Counted from the first letter of the stretch, positions 1-8,802 are shown. The stretch is 51,161 bases of DNA from Martinezella calliandrae (GCF_030272695.1 NZ_JARFYN010000049.1:1-51161), one strand, 5' to 3'. Notes: generated from the sequence alone by a model not told the origin. Numbers and translations: made by a program.

Positions 1-166
1 CAAGAGCCGCCTGGTCGGGGACGTCGCTTTTGCTGAGGCTGCGGAAGTTGCCGCCGCCATAACCCCGGTGCCTGGCGGCGTCGGCCCGATGACCATCGCC
101 ATGCTGATGGCCAATACATCCATTGCCGCCCATCGTGCAGCCGGCAGAAAGGTGCCAAAGTTCTGA
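1..166 (+). CDS. folD: FolD, C-terminal end (partial at window edge)
   Basis: This is the last 54 residues of bifunctional 5,10-methylene-THF dehydrogenase / 5,10-methenyl-THF cyclohydrolase, cut by the window start; the reading frame begins at base 2 and stops with TGA at 164-166. The C-terminal signature TPVPGGVGPMTIAMLMANT is diagnostic for FolD, where it forms part of the NADP-binding domain. The cytosolic enzyme interconverts methylene-, methenyl- and formyl-THF. Its position just upstream of the dimethylamine and trimethylamine oxidation genes is sensible, because the GcvT-type proteins there are expected to load methylene-THF. The catalytic N-terminal half lies outside the window, so intactness cannot be judged. 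Confidence 0.9.
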   Translation, partial: KSRLVGDVAFAEAAEVAAAITPVPGGVGPMTIAMLMANTSIAAHRAAGRKVPKF

Positions 167-209
167 GAGAATACCGTTGGGCGAGGCCGATAAAATCGTT
201 GCTATCCGC

Positions 210-240
210 TTGCCACGGCGCAAAAGACGATTATAGTCAA
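210..240 (+). promoter_or_regulatory. Candidate promoter of the dmmDABC operon
   Basis: TTGCCA (210-215) and TATAGT (232-237) are separated by 16 bases and lie upstream of dmmD, after the folD stop. The -10 is embedded in ACGATTATAGTCAA (227-240), which matches 11 of 14 positions of the palindrome before tmm (4102-4115). It could therefore be a shared promoter or operator element. This is read by eye and not supported by any mapped start. Confidence 0.4.
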
Positions 241-278
241 GAAATAAATATTCCATACAGGAAAAAAGAGGGAACGAA

Positions 279-1412
279 ATGACGTTATCTTGGCGTTTCT
301 CCGCCTTGGCGGACCGGCATCGCGCTCTGGGGTCGAAGCTTGAGGACTGGAGCGGAATGGGCACCGCCTGGACCTACGATAAGGACATGTCTGAAGAGCA
401 TATCGCCATCCGGACAAAAGCCGGCATCATGGACGTCTCAGGCTTGAAGAAGGTTCACCTTGTCGGCCCGCATGCCATCGCCGTCCTCGATTACATCACC
501 ACCCGTGACATGACGAAGATCTATCCCGGTCGCTCGGTTTATGCCGCGATGCTGAACGACCGCGGCCATTTCACGGAGGATTGCATCGTTTATCGCACCG
601 GTCCGAATTCCTGGATGCTGGTCCACGGCTCGGGCTCCGGCCAGGAGGAAATCGTCAAGCAGGCGACGGGCCGCAATTGCGCGGTTCTGTTCGACGACGA
701 TCTGCACGATCTTTCGCTGCAGGGGCCGATCGCGGTCGATTATCTCGCCAAATATGTGCCTGGCATCCGCGATCTCAAATATTTCCACCATTTGCAGACC
801 ACGCTTTTCGGCGCGCCGGTGATGATCTCGCGCACCGGCTATACCGGCGAGCGTGGCTACGAGATCTTCGTGCGCAGTCAGGATGCCGTCATGGTTTGGG
901 ATCGGATCGTCGCCGAAGGCGAAGATATGGGAATTATTCCCTGCTGCTTCAGCGTCCTCGATATGTTACGCGTCGAAAGTTATCTGCTCTTCTATCCCTA
1001 CGACAATTCTCAGATGTATCCCTTTGCCGATCAGCCGCCTGGAGACAGTCTTTGGGAACTCGGCCTCGACTTCACCGTCAGCCCCGGCAAGACCGGCTTT
1101 CGCGGCGCTGAGGAACATGCGCGCCTGAAGGGGAAGGAACGCTTCAAGATTTTCGGCATGCTGATCGATGCCGACGGTCCGGTGGACCTTGGCGACGAGG
1201 TCTTTGCGGACGGAAGGAAGGTCGGTGTCATTACCTGCCCGAGCTATTCCCGGCTGACCAATAGGTCCATGGCGATCGCCCGCCTCGACGTTGATAAGGC
1301 CGTGCAGGGCACGAAGCTCGAGGTTCGTGGCAAGAATGTCAAAGCCGGTGCAATCGCGCACACTCTGCCATTCGACGATCCGGAGAAAAAGAAGCGGACC
1401 GCTATCGGTTAA
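279..1412 (+). CDS. dmmD: DmmD: GcvT-family THF-dependent aminomethyltransferase
   Basis: A 377-residue glycine-cleavage T-protein-like enzyme of about the usual length for stand-alone GcvT. Family motifs include MDVSG (51-55) and SRTGYTGERGYEIF (184-197), the conserved folate-fold segment. Start ATG 279 has a good ribosome site (GAGGGAACGA). It begins the block dmmD-dmmA-dmmB-dmmC, the same gene order described for dimethylamine monooxygenase operons of marine bacteria and Pseudomonas. In that setting the T-like protein is thought to move the oxidatively released C1 unit onto tetrahydrofolate, avoiding free formaldehyde. This function is inferred from context. Sequence alone would also allow a sarcosine or dimethylglycine demethylase-like role. 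Confidence 0.82.
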   Translation: MTLSWRFSALADRHRALGSKLEDWSGMGTAWTYDKDMSEEHIAIRTKAGIMDVSGLKKVHLVGPHAIAVLDYITTRDMTKIYPGRSVYAAMLNDRGHFTEDCIVYRTGPNSWMLVHGSGSGQEEIVKQATGRNCAVLFDDDLHDLSLQGPIAVDYLAKYVPGIRDLKYFHHLQTTLFGAPVMISRTGYTGERGYEIFVRSQDAVMVWDRIVAEGEDMGIIPCCFSVLDMLRVESYLLFYPYDNSQMYPFADQPPGDSLWELGLDFTVSPGKTGFRGAEEHARLKGKERFKIFGMLIDADGPVDLGDEVFADGRKVGVITCPSYSRLTNRSMAIARLDVDKAVQGTKLEVRGKNVKAGAIAHTLPFDDPEKKKRTAIG

Positions 1413-1423
1413 GGGAGCGCGCC

Positions 1424-2029
1424 ATGCTTGTTGAAGGCATCAAGAGCCGTCCCGTCTACAAGGGCCTGATCATCCAGCCGAAGGCACGCAAGCATATTTT
1501 CGCTTTGGAAGGCGAGGGCGCGCTGGCCCTCATCGAGCAGCAGGCAGCACTTGACGAAGCGGCGCTCGCTCGAAGCGAAGTCCTTTATGTGGCGCGCGGA
1601 TCGCGGGGCAAGGGTCACGATGAGACACTGCGTGGGCTCGGCGCCGATATGTTCTTTGCGGCGCCGACCATCGCGACGCTGCTCTTCCGCCTCAAAGGTT
1701 CACTCGCCACCGCCCATATGGGCACGCGGCTTTATATTGCCGGCACCGAGGGCTTTATCGGCCAGGCGATGATGGTGGCGCTCGATTACGGCATGGACCA
1801 CGCCTCGGTCATGACTGAGCACCGTGGTTCTCTCGCGCGTCGTGTGCAATGTGTCCACTGCAAAGGCATTAGCGAGGACGTCACCCATAGCCCCTTTGCC
1901 TGCAGCCATTGCGGCCTTTCACTGCTGGTACGCGATCATTATTCGCGCCGCCTCGGCGCCTTCCAGGGCGTCAATATCGATGCGGAAGAGCCCGGAAATG
2001 CACCCAATCCAGAGGAGCTGTTCCTGTGA
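1424..2029 (+). CDS. dmmA: DmmA-family dimethylamine monooxygenase subunit
   Basis: A 201-residue protein starting 11 bases after dmmD with a clear AAGGGAG ribosome site. The C-terminal third carries two CxxC pairs (CVHC and CSHC), forming a small zinc-ribbon or rubredoxin-like knuckle. The N-terminal part has no motif I can name beyond general resemblance to DmmA-family proteins. It is placed exactly between the GcvT-like and reductase genes, as in known dmmDABC operons. DmmA is regarded as a subunit of the enzyme that oxidises dimethylamine to methylamine and formaldehyde using NAD(P)H and O2. Its stop overlaps the next start (GTGA), implying translational coupling. Confidence 0.78.
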   Translation: MLVEGIKSRPVYKGLIIQPKARKHIFALEGEGALALIEQQAALDEAALARSEVLYVARGSRGKGHDETLRGLGADMFFAAPTIATLLFRLKGSLATAHMGTRLYIAGTEGFIGQAMMVALDYGMDHASVMTEHRGSLARRVQCVHCKGISEDVTHSPFACSHCGLSLLVRDHYSRRLGAFQGVNIDAEEPGNAPNPEELFL

Positions 2030-2991
2030 GTGGTGGTACTGAAATTCCCGTTCGGGTGACGAAGGTGACGTCGGTCGCCCATCGCATCAAACGTTTCCGT
2101 TTCGAGCGTCTGGACGGCATGCCGATGCCCTATTTCTCCGGTGGCGCCCATGTCATCGTCTCGATGAACGATGACGGCCACATCAGGCGCAACGCCTATT
2201 CACTGATGTCACCGCCACATGATTGCGCAGCCTATGAGGTCAGCGTACTGCATGTTGAGGATTCGCGCGGTGGCTCCGCCTTCATGCATGAGAAGGTGAG
2301 CGAAGGCGATGAGCTGAAAGTCAGCTTTCCGGTCAATCTATTCCAGCCGGATTGGCGCGGCCGCAAGCATCTACTGATTGCCGGCGGCATCGGTATCACG
2401 CCCTTCATCGCGATGATGGAACAGTTTTCCCGCGAGAGCGCCAATTTCGAGCTGCACTACGCGGTGCGCAGCCGCGACCGGGGCGCCTATTGCGAGGAAC
2501 TGGCCGCGCGCTATGGCTCGCATCGGGTGAAGATCTATTGCGACGCCGAGGAGAATTATATTCCAATCACCCGCCTGCTCGACAGCCAGCCGCTCGGCAC
2601 GCATCTTTATGTGTGCGGCCCCTCCGGCATGATCAACGGAGTGCTGAAGGCGGGATTGGAGGCCGGCTGGCCGGAGCAGAACCTGCATTGCGAGCGCTTT
2701 CTCTCCTCACAGCCCGGCAAGCCTTTCTCGATTAAGCTCACGCGTTCCGGCAAGACAGTTCATGTCGGCCATCACGAGAGCATGCTGGAGGCGATCGAGG
2801 CGGCAGGTGTCGACGCGCCTTTCCTCTGTCGCGGCGGGGCCTGCGGACAGTGCGAGACCGCGGTCGCCGCCTGCGAGGGCAAGCTTTTACACCACGACGT
2901 CTATCTGACCGACGAAGAAAAGACTTCCGGCCGCAAGGTGATGATCTGCGTCTCTCGCTTCGAGGGAAATACGTTGCATCTCGACCTCTAG
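2026..2991 (+). CDS. dmmB: DmmB: FMN/[2Fe-2S] oxidoreductase (PDR/VanB type)
   Basis: A 321-residue phthalate-dioxygenase-reductase-type electron-transfer protein. The order is flavin-binding beta barrel (about 1-100, with RRNAYSLMSPP), nucleotide-binding domain (GGIGITPFIAMM; YVCGPSGMI), then a C-terminal plant-type ferredoxin domain with CRGGACGQC and a fourth cysteine in MICVSR. GTG at 2026 is chosen because it overlaps the dmmA stop and is preceded by AGAGGAG; the open frame extends further upstream only as a shadow of dmmA. The role is passing electrons from NAD(P)H through flavin and iron-sulfur cluster to the heme subunit DmmC. The family is broad, but operon position makes the Dmm assignment strong. 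Confidence 0.85.
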   Translation: MSGGTEIPVRVTKVTSVAHRIKRFRFERLDGMPMPYFSGGAHVIVSMNDDGHIRRNAYSLMSPPHDCAAYEVSVLHVEDSRGGSAFMHEKVSEGDELKVSFPVNLFQPDWRGRKHLLIAGGIGITPFIAMMEQFSRESANFELHYAVRSRDRGAYCEELAARYGSHRVKIYCDAEENYIPITRLLDSQPLGTHLYVCGPSGMINGVLKAGLEAGWPEQNLHCERFLSSQPGKPFSIKLTRSGKTVHVGHHESMLEAIEAAGVDAPFLCRGGACGQCETAVAACEGKLLHHDVYLTDEEKTSGRKVMICVSRFEGNTLHLDL

Positions 2992-3018
2992 GCATCGGGC
3001 CGAACCAGGAGAACGGAC

Positions 3019-4059
3019 ATGGCAATCGCCTTCAAGCAGGAAACCTTCCGGGACGACTTCAGCTATCGAAACAGTCCGGAAAATATCCGGCGTTTTCCCT
3101 TTCCCTTCGATCGCGACGAGTACATGTATTCCGTCAATATGGAACCGCATGTGAAGGGGCAAAAGGGAACCGTTTACGAAAGCCTCATCGATGTCGATGA
3201 GCACTATGTTGCCGAAATGCGTGACCGGGCCCTGGTGCTGAAGGAGGATCCGCTACGCTACCAGGCGCTGCCGCACATGATGACGGCACAATGGGACACG
3301 TTGGAACTGTTGATGGAAGAACAGGCGGCCGGCTATCCCGAACACTTCTCCCTGATCAAAAACGGCGACCAGTGGCGCTGGATCAACCGCCCGCTCGGCA
3401 TCGACGACAGTTTCACCTTCGGCGACCGTTCGACGCTGCCCTATGAGCCGTTCGAATATATCACCCGTCAGGCCCAGGGCGACTTCTGCATCGTCGACCA
3501 GCGGGATGGCAATCTCTGGATGGATGCCGGCATGGTCACGACCCAGGCCGACTGGTCGCTCGATTTCGACATCGGCATGAATTTCATGGAATGGCACGGG
3601 CCGGTGCCGCTCGCCCATCAGATCGGTGTTTTCGACCGCGCGCTGAAGTTCCTTCTAAACTTGCAGCAGGGCAAGCCGACGCGACGCTTCAACTGGACGA
3701 TGACCATCAATCCGCGCCTGGACACCAGCCCGGAAAACTATCCCAAATGGGGTCCAGACCGCACGACGGTGACGCCCGACAATGTCGGCGAGAAGGTGCA
3801 TCTGCGCGTCGAGCTGCAAAGCCTCTGGCGCCTGCCGCGTTCGAACGCAATCCTGTTCGTCATCCGCTGCTATCTGATGAACATGAGCGAGCTCATCACT
3901 GTCCCGAAATGGGCACGACGGTTTCCGCGGGTGCTGCGCACGCTGCCGCCTGAACTCATCGATTACAAGGGGCTGACACGCTTCCGCGAGACCACGATCG
4001 ACTGGCTTTCAAAATACGACGACGGGGCCTCGACCAGCCCCGGCTTCTTCCCGGATTGA
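3019..4059 (+). CDS. dmmC: DmmC: heme-dependent oxidative N-demethylase alpha subunit (DUF3445)
   Basis: A 346-residue protein of the DUF3445/HODM-alpha family, the probable heme-containing oxygenase component of dimethylamine monooxygenase. Recognisable family segments include LRVELQSLWRLPRSNAILFVIRCY in two overlapping parts near residues 259-284 and the N-terminal FPFPFDRDEYMYSV stretch. Start ATG 3019 follows CAGGAGAACGGAC. It completes the four-gene dmm block 27 bases after dmmB and is followed within 70 bases by tmm on the same strand. It would catalyse N-demethylation of dimethylamine. Homologues sometimes act on other secondary amines, so substrate range is not certain. Confidence 0.84.
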   Translation: MAIAFKQETFRDDFSYRNSPENIRRFPFPFDRDEYMYSVNMEPHVKGQKGTVYESLIDVDEHYVAEMRDRALVLKEDPLRYQALPHMMTAQWDTLELLMEEQAAGYPEHFSLIKNGDQWRWINRPLGIDDSFTFGDRSTLPYEPFEYITRQAQGDFCIVDQRDGNLWMDAGMVTTQADWSLDFDIGMNFMEWHGPVPLAHQIGVFDRALKFLLNLQQGKPTRRFNWTMTINPRLDTSPENYPKWGPDRTTVTPDNVGEKVHLRVELQSLWRLPRSNAILFVIRCYLMNMSELITVPKWARRFPRVLRTLPPELIDYKGLTRFRETTIDWLSKYDDGASTSPGFFPD

Positions 4060-4101
4060 CGCGCAACGACGCGTCAGAACGACCGCAATGCGACAAGAAT
4101 T

Positions 4102-4115
4102 TCGATTATAATCGA
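4102..4115. promoter_or_regulatory. Palindrome with perfect -10 in front of tmm
   Basis: TCGATTATAATCGA is a perfect 14-bp palindrome centred on a consensus TATAAT (4107-4112), 14 bases before the tmm start. No convincing -35 sits 17 bases upstream. A close variant lies before dmmD (227-240). This could be an operator overlapping an internal promoter that lets tmm be expressed separately from dmmDABC. Confidence 0.45.
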
Positions 4116-4129
4116 GAGGGGAATGCTTC

Positions 4130-5467
4130 ATGACAAGAGTTGCCGTTATCGGCGCGGGTCCCTCGGGGCTGGCACAGTTGCGCGCCTTCCAGTCGGCTGC
4201 CAAGAAGGGTGCCGACATACCGGAAGTCGTCTGCTTCGAAAAGCAATCGGACTGGGGAGGGCTTTGGAATTACACCTGGCGGACCGGCCTCGACGAACAT
4301 GGCGAGCCGGTTCATGGCAGCATGTATCGTTATCTCTGGTCGAACGGCCCGAAGGAGTGCCTGGAATTTGCCGATTATTCGTTCGAGGAACATTTCGGCA
4401 AGCCGATCGCCTCCTATCCGCCGCGCGCCGTGCTCTGGGACTATATCAAGGGCCGCGTCGAGAAAGCGGATGTGCGCAAATGGGTTCGCTTTAGCACGCC
4501 GGTACGCATGGTGCGCTTCGATGAGGAGACGAAGAAATTCTCGGTCACGGCGCACGACCGCGTCGAAGATCGCATGTATGACGAGGAATTCGATTATGTC
4601 GTCGTCGCCACGGGGCACTTCTCGACGCCGAACGTTCCCTATTTCGATGGTGTAAAGACCTTCAACGGCCGCGTCCTGCATGCCCACGACTTCCGTGATG
4701 CGCTGGAATTCAAGGGCAAGGACATTCTCATCGTCGGCCGCAGCTATTCGGCCGAAGACATTGGCTCACAATGCTGGAAATATGGCGCCAGATCGGTGAC
4801 GACGAGCTACCGCTCGAAGCCAATGGGCTTCAAATGGCCGGAGAATTTCGAGGAGCGGCCGCTACTGACCAGGCTCGAAAACAAAACAGCCTATTTCCTC
4901 GATGGCTCGAGCAAGGCAGTCGACGCGCTGATTCTCTGCACCGGATACCAGCACCATTTCCCCTTCATGCCGGACGAGTTGCGCCTGAAGACCGCCAACC
5001 GGTTATGGGCCGACGGCCTATATAAGGGCGTGATCTTCCACAAGAACCCGCAGCTCTTCTACATCGGCATGCAGGACCAGTTTTACACCTTCAACATGTT
5101 CGACGTGCAGGCCTGGTGGGCGCGCGACGTCATGATGGGCCGCATCAAGCTGCCGCCGGAAGAGGAGCTGAAGGCGAATTTCGATATGTGGCGTGCCCGC
5201 GAGGAAACGCTCGAAGATGCTGAGCAGATGATCTGGTATCAGGGTGACTACGTGAAGGAGCTGCTTGCCGAAACCGACTATCCGAGCTTCGACATCGAAG
5301 GCACGAACAAAACTTTTATGGAGTGGGAGCACCACAAGGCGGAAAACATCATGGGTTTCCGCGACCATGCCTATCGTTCGCTGATGACCGGCAACATGTC
5401 GCCGAAGCATCACACGCCTTGGGTCGAGGCGCTCGACGACTCGATGGAGGAATATCTGCGCAATTGA
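4130..5467 (+). CDS. tmm: Trimethylamine monooxygenase (Tmm), flavin-containing monooxygenase
   Basis: A 445-residue bacterial class B flavin monooxygenase converting trimethylamine to TMAO with NADPH and O2. The FAD site GAGPSG is at 8-13. The FMO fingerprint FxGxxxHxxxF appears as FNGRVLHAHDF (178-188), the NADPH site is GRSYSA (203-208), and ATGHFSTPNVP (160-170) is characteristic. Length matches bacterial Tmm (about 445-450), and SDWGGLWNYTWR and GFRDHAYRS are typical of Tmm rather than Baeyer-Villiger enzymes. The start has GAGAGGGGAA upstream. Neighbouring dmm and tdm genes make a TMA role the best reading; related FMOs also oxidise indole or DMS. Confidence 0.92.
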   Translation: MTRVAVIGAGPSGLAQLRAFQSAAKKGADIPEVVCFEKQSDWGGLWNYTWRTGLDEHGEPVHGSMYRYLWSNGPKECLEFADYSFEEHFGKPIASYPPRAVLWDYIKGRVEKADVRKWVRFSTPVRMVRFDEETKKFSVTAHDRVEDRMYDEEFDYVVVATGHFSTPNVPYFDGVKTFNGRVLHAHDFRDALEFKGKDILIVGRSYSAEDIGSQCWKYGARSVTTSYRSKPMGFKWPENFEERPLLTRLENKTAYFLDGSSKAVDALILCTGYQHHFPFMPDELRLKTANRLWADGLYKGVIFHKNPQLFYIGMQDQFYTFNMFDVQAWWARDVMMGRIKLPPEEELKANFDMWRAREETLEDAEQMIWYQGDYVKELLAETDYPSFDIEGTNKTFMEWEHHKAENIMGFRDHAYRSLMTGNMSPKHHTPWVEALDDSMEEYLRN

Positions 5468-5492
5468 GATTTCCCAAGACTGCGTAACCGTG

Positions 5493-5513
5493 AGGGCCGC
5501 TCGTAGCGGCCCT
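5493..5513 (+). terminator. Hairpin terminator after tmm
   Basis: GGGCCGCT (5494-5501), loop CGT and AGCGGCCC (5505-5512), extended by an A-T pair and followed by TTCTC. The stem begins 26 bases after the tmm stop. The T tract is weak, but location and stem strength fit the end of the dmm-tmm transcription unit. Confidence 0.65.
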
Positions 5514-5575
5514 TCTCGGTGCGTTTGAAATGAGACGACGCAACTTGATCTGCAACTCCTCTTCTTTCTACGGGC

Positions 5576-6184
5576 GTGGCCTTCATGGATTTTCAGACGA
5601 GCATTCTCGGCCGCATGAGCGGGTTTCTCTATCGCTGCCGTGCAGATGAAAACTATACGATGCTGGAGATGACGGATGGCATCGAGCGCATTTTTGGCTA
5701 TCCGGCCGATGAGATCATTGGCAATCGGGCACGAAGCTTTACTTCGATCATGTGCGAGGACGATGTGCCGCTGATGGACAAGATCGTTGGTACGGCGCTC
5801 GAAAAGCGCGCCGACTGGACGATGGAATACCGCATCCGTCACAATAACGGGCATCACATCTGGGTGACGGAAACCGGTGGCGGCATTTGGGACGAGAACG
5901 GCGAACTGCTCTATCTGGAAGGCAGCATCATCAACATCGAGTCGCTCTATCAGCGCATCGACGAGCAGACCGCCGGCATGCGCGTTACCGCCTCCAAGAC
6001 CAACGAGATCTTGCAATCGCTGCGTTCCCTGAAGCTGCTCGCCGTCAATGCCGGAATCGAGGCAGCAAGGGCGGGCACAGCAGGATCGGGCTTTGCGGTA
6101 CTGGCGGCCGAGATGCGCACGCTCGCTAACTCTTCAGAAGAGGCGGCGCGAGCGATTTCCAACGCCCAGCACAAGGCGGGTTGA
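5576..6184 (+). CDS. Small soluble PAS-domain chemoreceptor-like protein
   Basis: A 202-residue protein with an N-terminal PAS_3-type domain (about 10-123; WTMEYRIRHNNGHHIWVTETGG is the typical PAS/PAC segment). A short helical part follows that matches the tip of methyl-accepting chemotaxis signalling domains (LKLLAVNAGIEAARAG, then GSGFAVLAAEMRTLA). It has no transmembrane segment and no HAMP. The return helix of a normal MCP hairpin is missing, so it is much shorter than classical receptors. GTG 5576 and ATG 5585 are both possible starts; neither has a strong ribosome site. Its stop lies 3 bases from the convergent tdm stop. Likely a cytoplasmic sensor coupling to CheA/CheW, or a decayed receptor; the ligand is unknown. 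Confidence 0.7.
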   Translation: MAFMDFQTSILGRMSGFLYRCRADENYTMLEMTDGIERIFGYPADEIIGNRARSFTSIMCEDDVPLMDKIVGTALEKRADWTMEYRIRHNNGHHIWVTETGGGIWDENGELLYLEGSIINIESLYQRIDEQTAGMRVTASKTNEILQSLRSLKLLAVNAGIEAARAGTAGSGFAVLAAEMRTLANSSEEAARAISNAQHKAG

Positions 6185-6187
6185 AGC

Positions 6188-8557
6188 TCAGGACCGCGGC
6201 CGCGTCTTCTGCGGGTCGTAGTGTGAGATTGGCACGACGATGGCCGGCAAGCGCTTCTGCTGGCCATCGAGCTTGCCGATTTCGACCGTCGTACCGACGG
6301 CGGCATGGGTCACGTCGATGCGGGCAAGCGCGATCGTCTTGCCGAGGATCGGCGAGCGTGTGGCGCTGGTAACAACACCGATTTGTGCTCGGCCGATATG
6401 AACACAATCGCCATGGCTGACGGCTTCATTGGCCTGGATATCCAGCCCGACCAGCAGGTGGCGCGGGTTCTCCTTGCGGCGGATCAGCGCCTCGCGACCG
6501 ATGAAATCGTCCGCTTTGGATTTCAAGGGCACGGTGAAGCCGATGCCAGCCTCGAAAGGGTCGGTCTGATCAGTGAATTCGTGATGGGCGAAAATCAGTC
6601 CCGCCTCAATGCGCACCATGTCGAGGGCTTCGAGACCCATCGGCTTCAGACCGTGCGGCTGGCCCGCCTGCCAGACGGCGTCGAAGACTGTCAAAGCATC
6701 CTTGGGGTGGCAAAAGATTTCGTAACCGAGTTCGCCGGTATAGCCGGTGCGCGAGACGACGACAGGAGCGCCCTCGAAGCCGCCGATGCGGCCGACAGCG
6801 AAGCGGAACCATTCGAGTTCGCCGATCGTCGGCTGGCGCGGCGCCGTCCAGATGATCTCCTTCAAAATGTCGCGGCTCTTCGGTCCTTGTACGGCGATAT
6901 TGTGCATCTGGTCAGTCGATGAGCGCACCCAGGCCCTGAAGCCTTTCTTCTCGGCCTGCTCGCGCAGCCAGATGCCGCTATAGTCATCGCCGCCGATCCA
7001 ACGAAAATTCTTGTCACCGAGCCGGAAGAGCGTGCCATCGTCGATCATGCCGCCGTTTTCGTAGCACATGGCGGAGTAGACGACCTGGCCGGTCGAAAGT
7101 TTGCGGACATCGCGCGTCAGGCAATATTGCAGCAGTTCCTCGGCATCCGGTCCCGTCACCTCGAACTTGCGAAGCGGCGAGAGATCGATAATCGCCGCTC
7201 GTTCCCGGCAGGCCCAATATTCCTCGACCGGGCCTTCAGCGGCAAAACGGTTCGGCAGCCAATAGCCGCGATATTCGGTGTAATCCCGCGTCAGGACGGA
7301 GAGGCGGGGGTGGAAGGCGGTTTCCCGCGTTAGTTCGGGGTCTGAATCAGGGGTCATGCGATAGGCTACCGCTCGTGAGAATTTCTCTGTTCCGGAAAAT
7401 GTGCGGACATGGATATCCGTCGGATCCCAGCCGTTCGCCGCATCGATATCGTCAGGGCAGGAGGAGGAGACGCAGACAAGATCGGTCAGCGCCCGCATCA
7501 GCACATAATCGCCCGGTCGCGACCAGGGCTCGTCGAGGTAGAGCTGATTGTTGTGATCGATATTGGTGTTATAGAAATAGTTGAGCGCTTCCCAGCCCTT
7601 ACGGCCAGCGATGCCGTAGGGTGCCAGCGCTCTATTGAAGTTGTCGGTGCAGTTTGCATGCCCCGGATAGCCCATATCGTCATAATAGCGGGAGTTGCAG
7701 GCGGTCGCGAAGGCGTCGTGACGGCCGACCGTGTCCTGTACGATCTCTACCAGCGGTTCGAAATCGCGGTCGAAGGCTTTGGACGGCAGGCCCGGCGCAG
7801 GATAACTGCGGCCGAGCAAGGTGCGCGTGACGGTGGAATCGAGCGCCAGATCCAGGCCCTTGTCCACCTTGCGCGCGGCAAAGGCCTGGAAATCGGTGCA
7901 TTGCCGGCCATAGACATCGATAATCTGAATGAACTCTCCCGCGCGGACGAAATAAGCGGAAGCGGTTGCGGCCCTGATGCGGATATCTTCGATCGGATCG
8001 GCCATCGGCTCGGGCAGGGCGGAGAGATAGTCGCGGATGCGCTGGCTGCGCCGGATCCGAATTTCGATCGGCGTTGCCGTATCCTGCAACTGCGGCGACA
8101 TGGCTTCCCCCGGCGCCGCGATGATCAGCAAGCCTTCCAGGGCAATGGTAAATTCGGCCTTGCTGCCGGGAGATGAGGCTTGTCCGAAGACTAGAACGGC
8201 ACCAGTCGAAGAAAGATCGGCGCCACGCCGCTCAAGAGTGGTGCGGGTACGGATCGCACCTTCCGCGTCCGACGACAGGATGGCCTTCAGCCCTTCGGCG
8301 GCGTTGGTAAAGCCGGTGCCGAGGCCCTCAGACTGGAAACGCCCGTTCTTATCGAGGAAGGAAAGCTCGCAGGCCTGACCGCCCTCGCTGTCGATCGCCG
8401 TGACATGATCACCCGGCTCGACGCGCACGACGAGCGATCCACCGCCCTTGCAACGGTAGCGCTCGGTATCGCGCGGCAACGCCGGAATGCCCGGATAGCG
8501 GACGATGCTTGCCGAAACGGGCCGAACGCCGACCATCGTCGGATGGAGATTTCGCAT
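6188..8557 (-). CDS. tdm: Trimethylamine N-oxide demethylase/aldolase (Tdm): DUF1989 + GcvT fusion
   Basis: A two-part cytosolic enzyme (789 residues from ATG 8557) with DUF1989 sequence in about residues 10-390 and a GcvT-like folate-binding part from about 415 to the end (SRTGYTGELGYEIF). This architecture is that of Tdm, which splits TMAO into dimethylamine and formaldehyde and can place the C1 unit on THF. Cysteines at 287, 303 and 367 have the same 16- and 64-residue spacing I recall for the zinc ligands of Methylocella TDM. ATG 8557 is preferred over 8602 because CCGAGAGGG precedes it. It faces the tmm side and is divergent from the APC permease. Confidence 0.86.
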   Translation of the reverse strand: MRNLHPTMVGVRPVSASIVRYPGIPALPRDTERYRCKGGGSLVVRVEPGDHVTAIDSEGGQACELSFLDKNGRFQSEGLGTGFTNAAEGLKAILSSDAEGAIRTRTTLERRGADLSSTGAVLVFGQASSPGSKAEFTIALEGLLIIAAPGEAMSPQLQDTATPIEIRIRRSQRIRDYLSALPEPMADPIEDIRIRAATASAYFVRAGEFIQIIDVYGRQCTDFQAFAARKVDKGLDLALDSTVTRTLLGRSYPAPGLPSKAFDRDFEPLVEIVQDTVGRHDAFATACNSRYYDDMGYPGHANCTDNFNRALAPYGIAGRKGWEALNYFYNTNIDHNNQLYLDEPWSRPGDYVLMRALTDLVCVSSSCPDDIDAANGWDPTDIHVRTFSGTEKFSRAVAYRMTPDSDPELTRETAFHPRLSVLTRDYTEYRGYWLPNRFAAEGPVEEYWACRERAAIIDLSPLRKFEVTGPDAEELLQYCLTRDVRKLSTGQVVYSAMCYENGGMIDDGTLFRLGDKNFRWIGGDDYSGIWLREQAEKKGFRAWVRSSTDQMHNIAVQGPKSRDILKEIIWTAPRQPTIGELEWFRFAVGRIGGFEGAPVVVSRTGYTGELGYEIFCHPKDALTVFDAVWQAGQPHGLKPMGLEALDMVRIEAGLIFAHHEFTDQTDPFEAGIGFTVPLKSKADDFIGREALIRRKENPRHLLVGLDIQANEAVSHGDCVHIGRAQIGVVTSATRSPILGKTIALARIDVTHAAVGTTVEIGKLDGQQKRLPAIVVPISHYDPQKTRPRS

Positions 8558-8802
8558 GAGACCCTCTCGGGGGAGTGATGTGCATCGTGGCACGCAAGTC
8601 ATGCTGACAAAATGCCATTCGAAAGTAAAGAGATATTGACTAAAAAGAAAAAATCTTCACTATCTATAAAGGGTCGAGACTCGGAAATCCGTGTGGGAAT
8701 ACGGACGTTAAAACCACCGGCAGACCTGCGATGCCATGGGAGGCACGTTCAGGGAGACGTACGAGCGATACGTCCGGAACAACAGAATGGGGAACTTCAT
8801 CG
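8558..8802. promoter_or_regulatory. Divergent tdm / permease intergenic region
   Basis: This 245-base AT-richer region must hold promoters for both genes. For the plus strand TTGACT (8636-8641) is followed by TATCTATAAA (8661-8670), an imperfectly spaced promoter-like pair. I do not see the CGATTATA motif found before dmmD and tmm. No operator can be named with confidence. Confidence 0.35.

Noticed and set aside
7409..8176. 255-codon plus-strand open frame opposite tdm
   Set aside because: It is antisense to a well-recognised enzyme, has no ribosome site, and its composition is what GC-rich coding sequence gives on the opposite strand.
8690..8760. Possible riboswitch in the leader of the APC permease
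   Set aside because: Only short 5-bp pairings were found and no known riboswitch core could be recognised.
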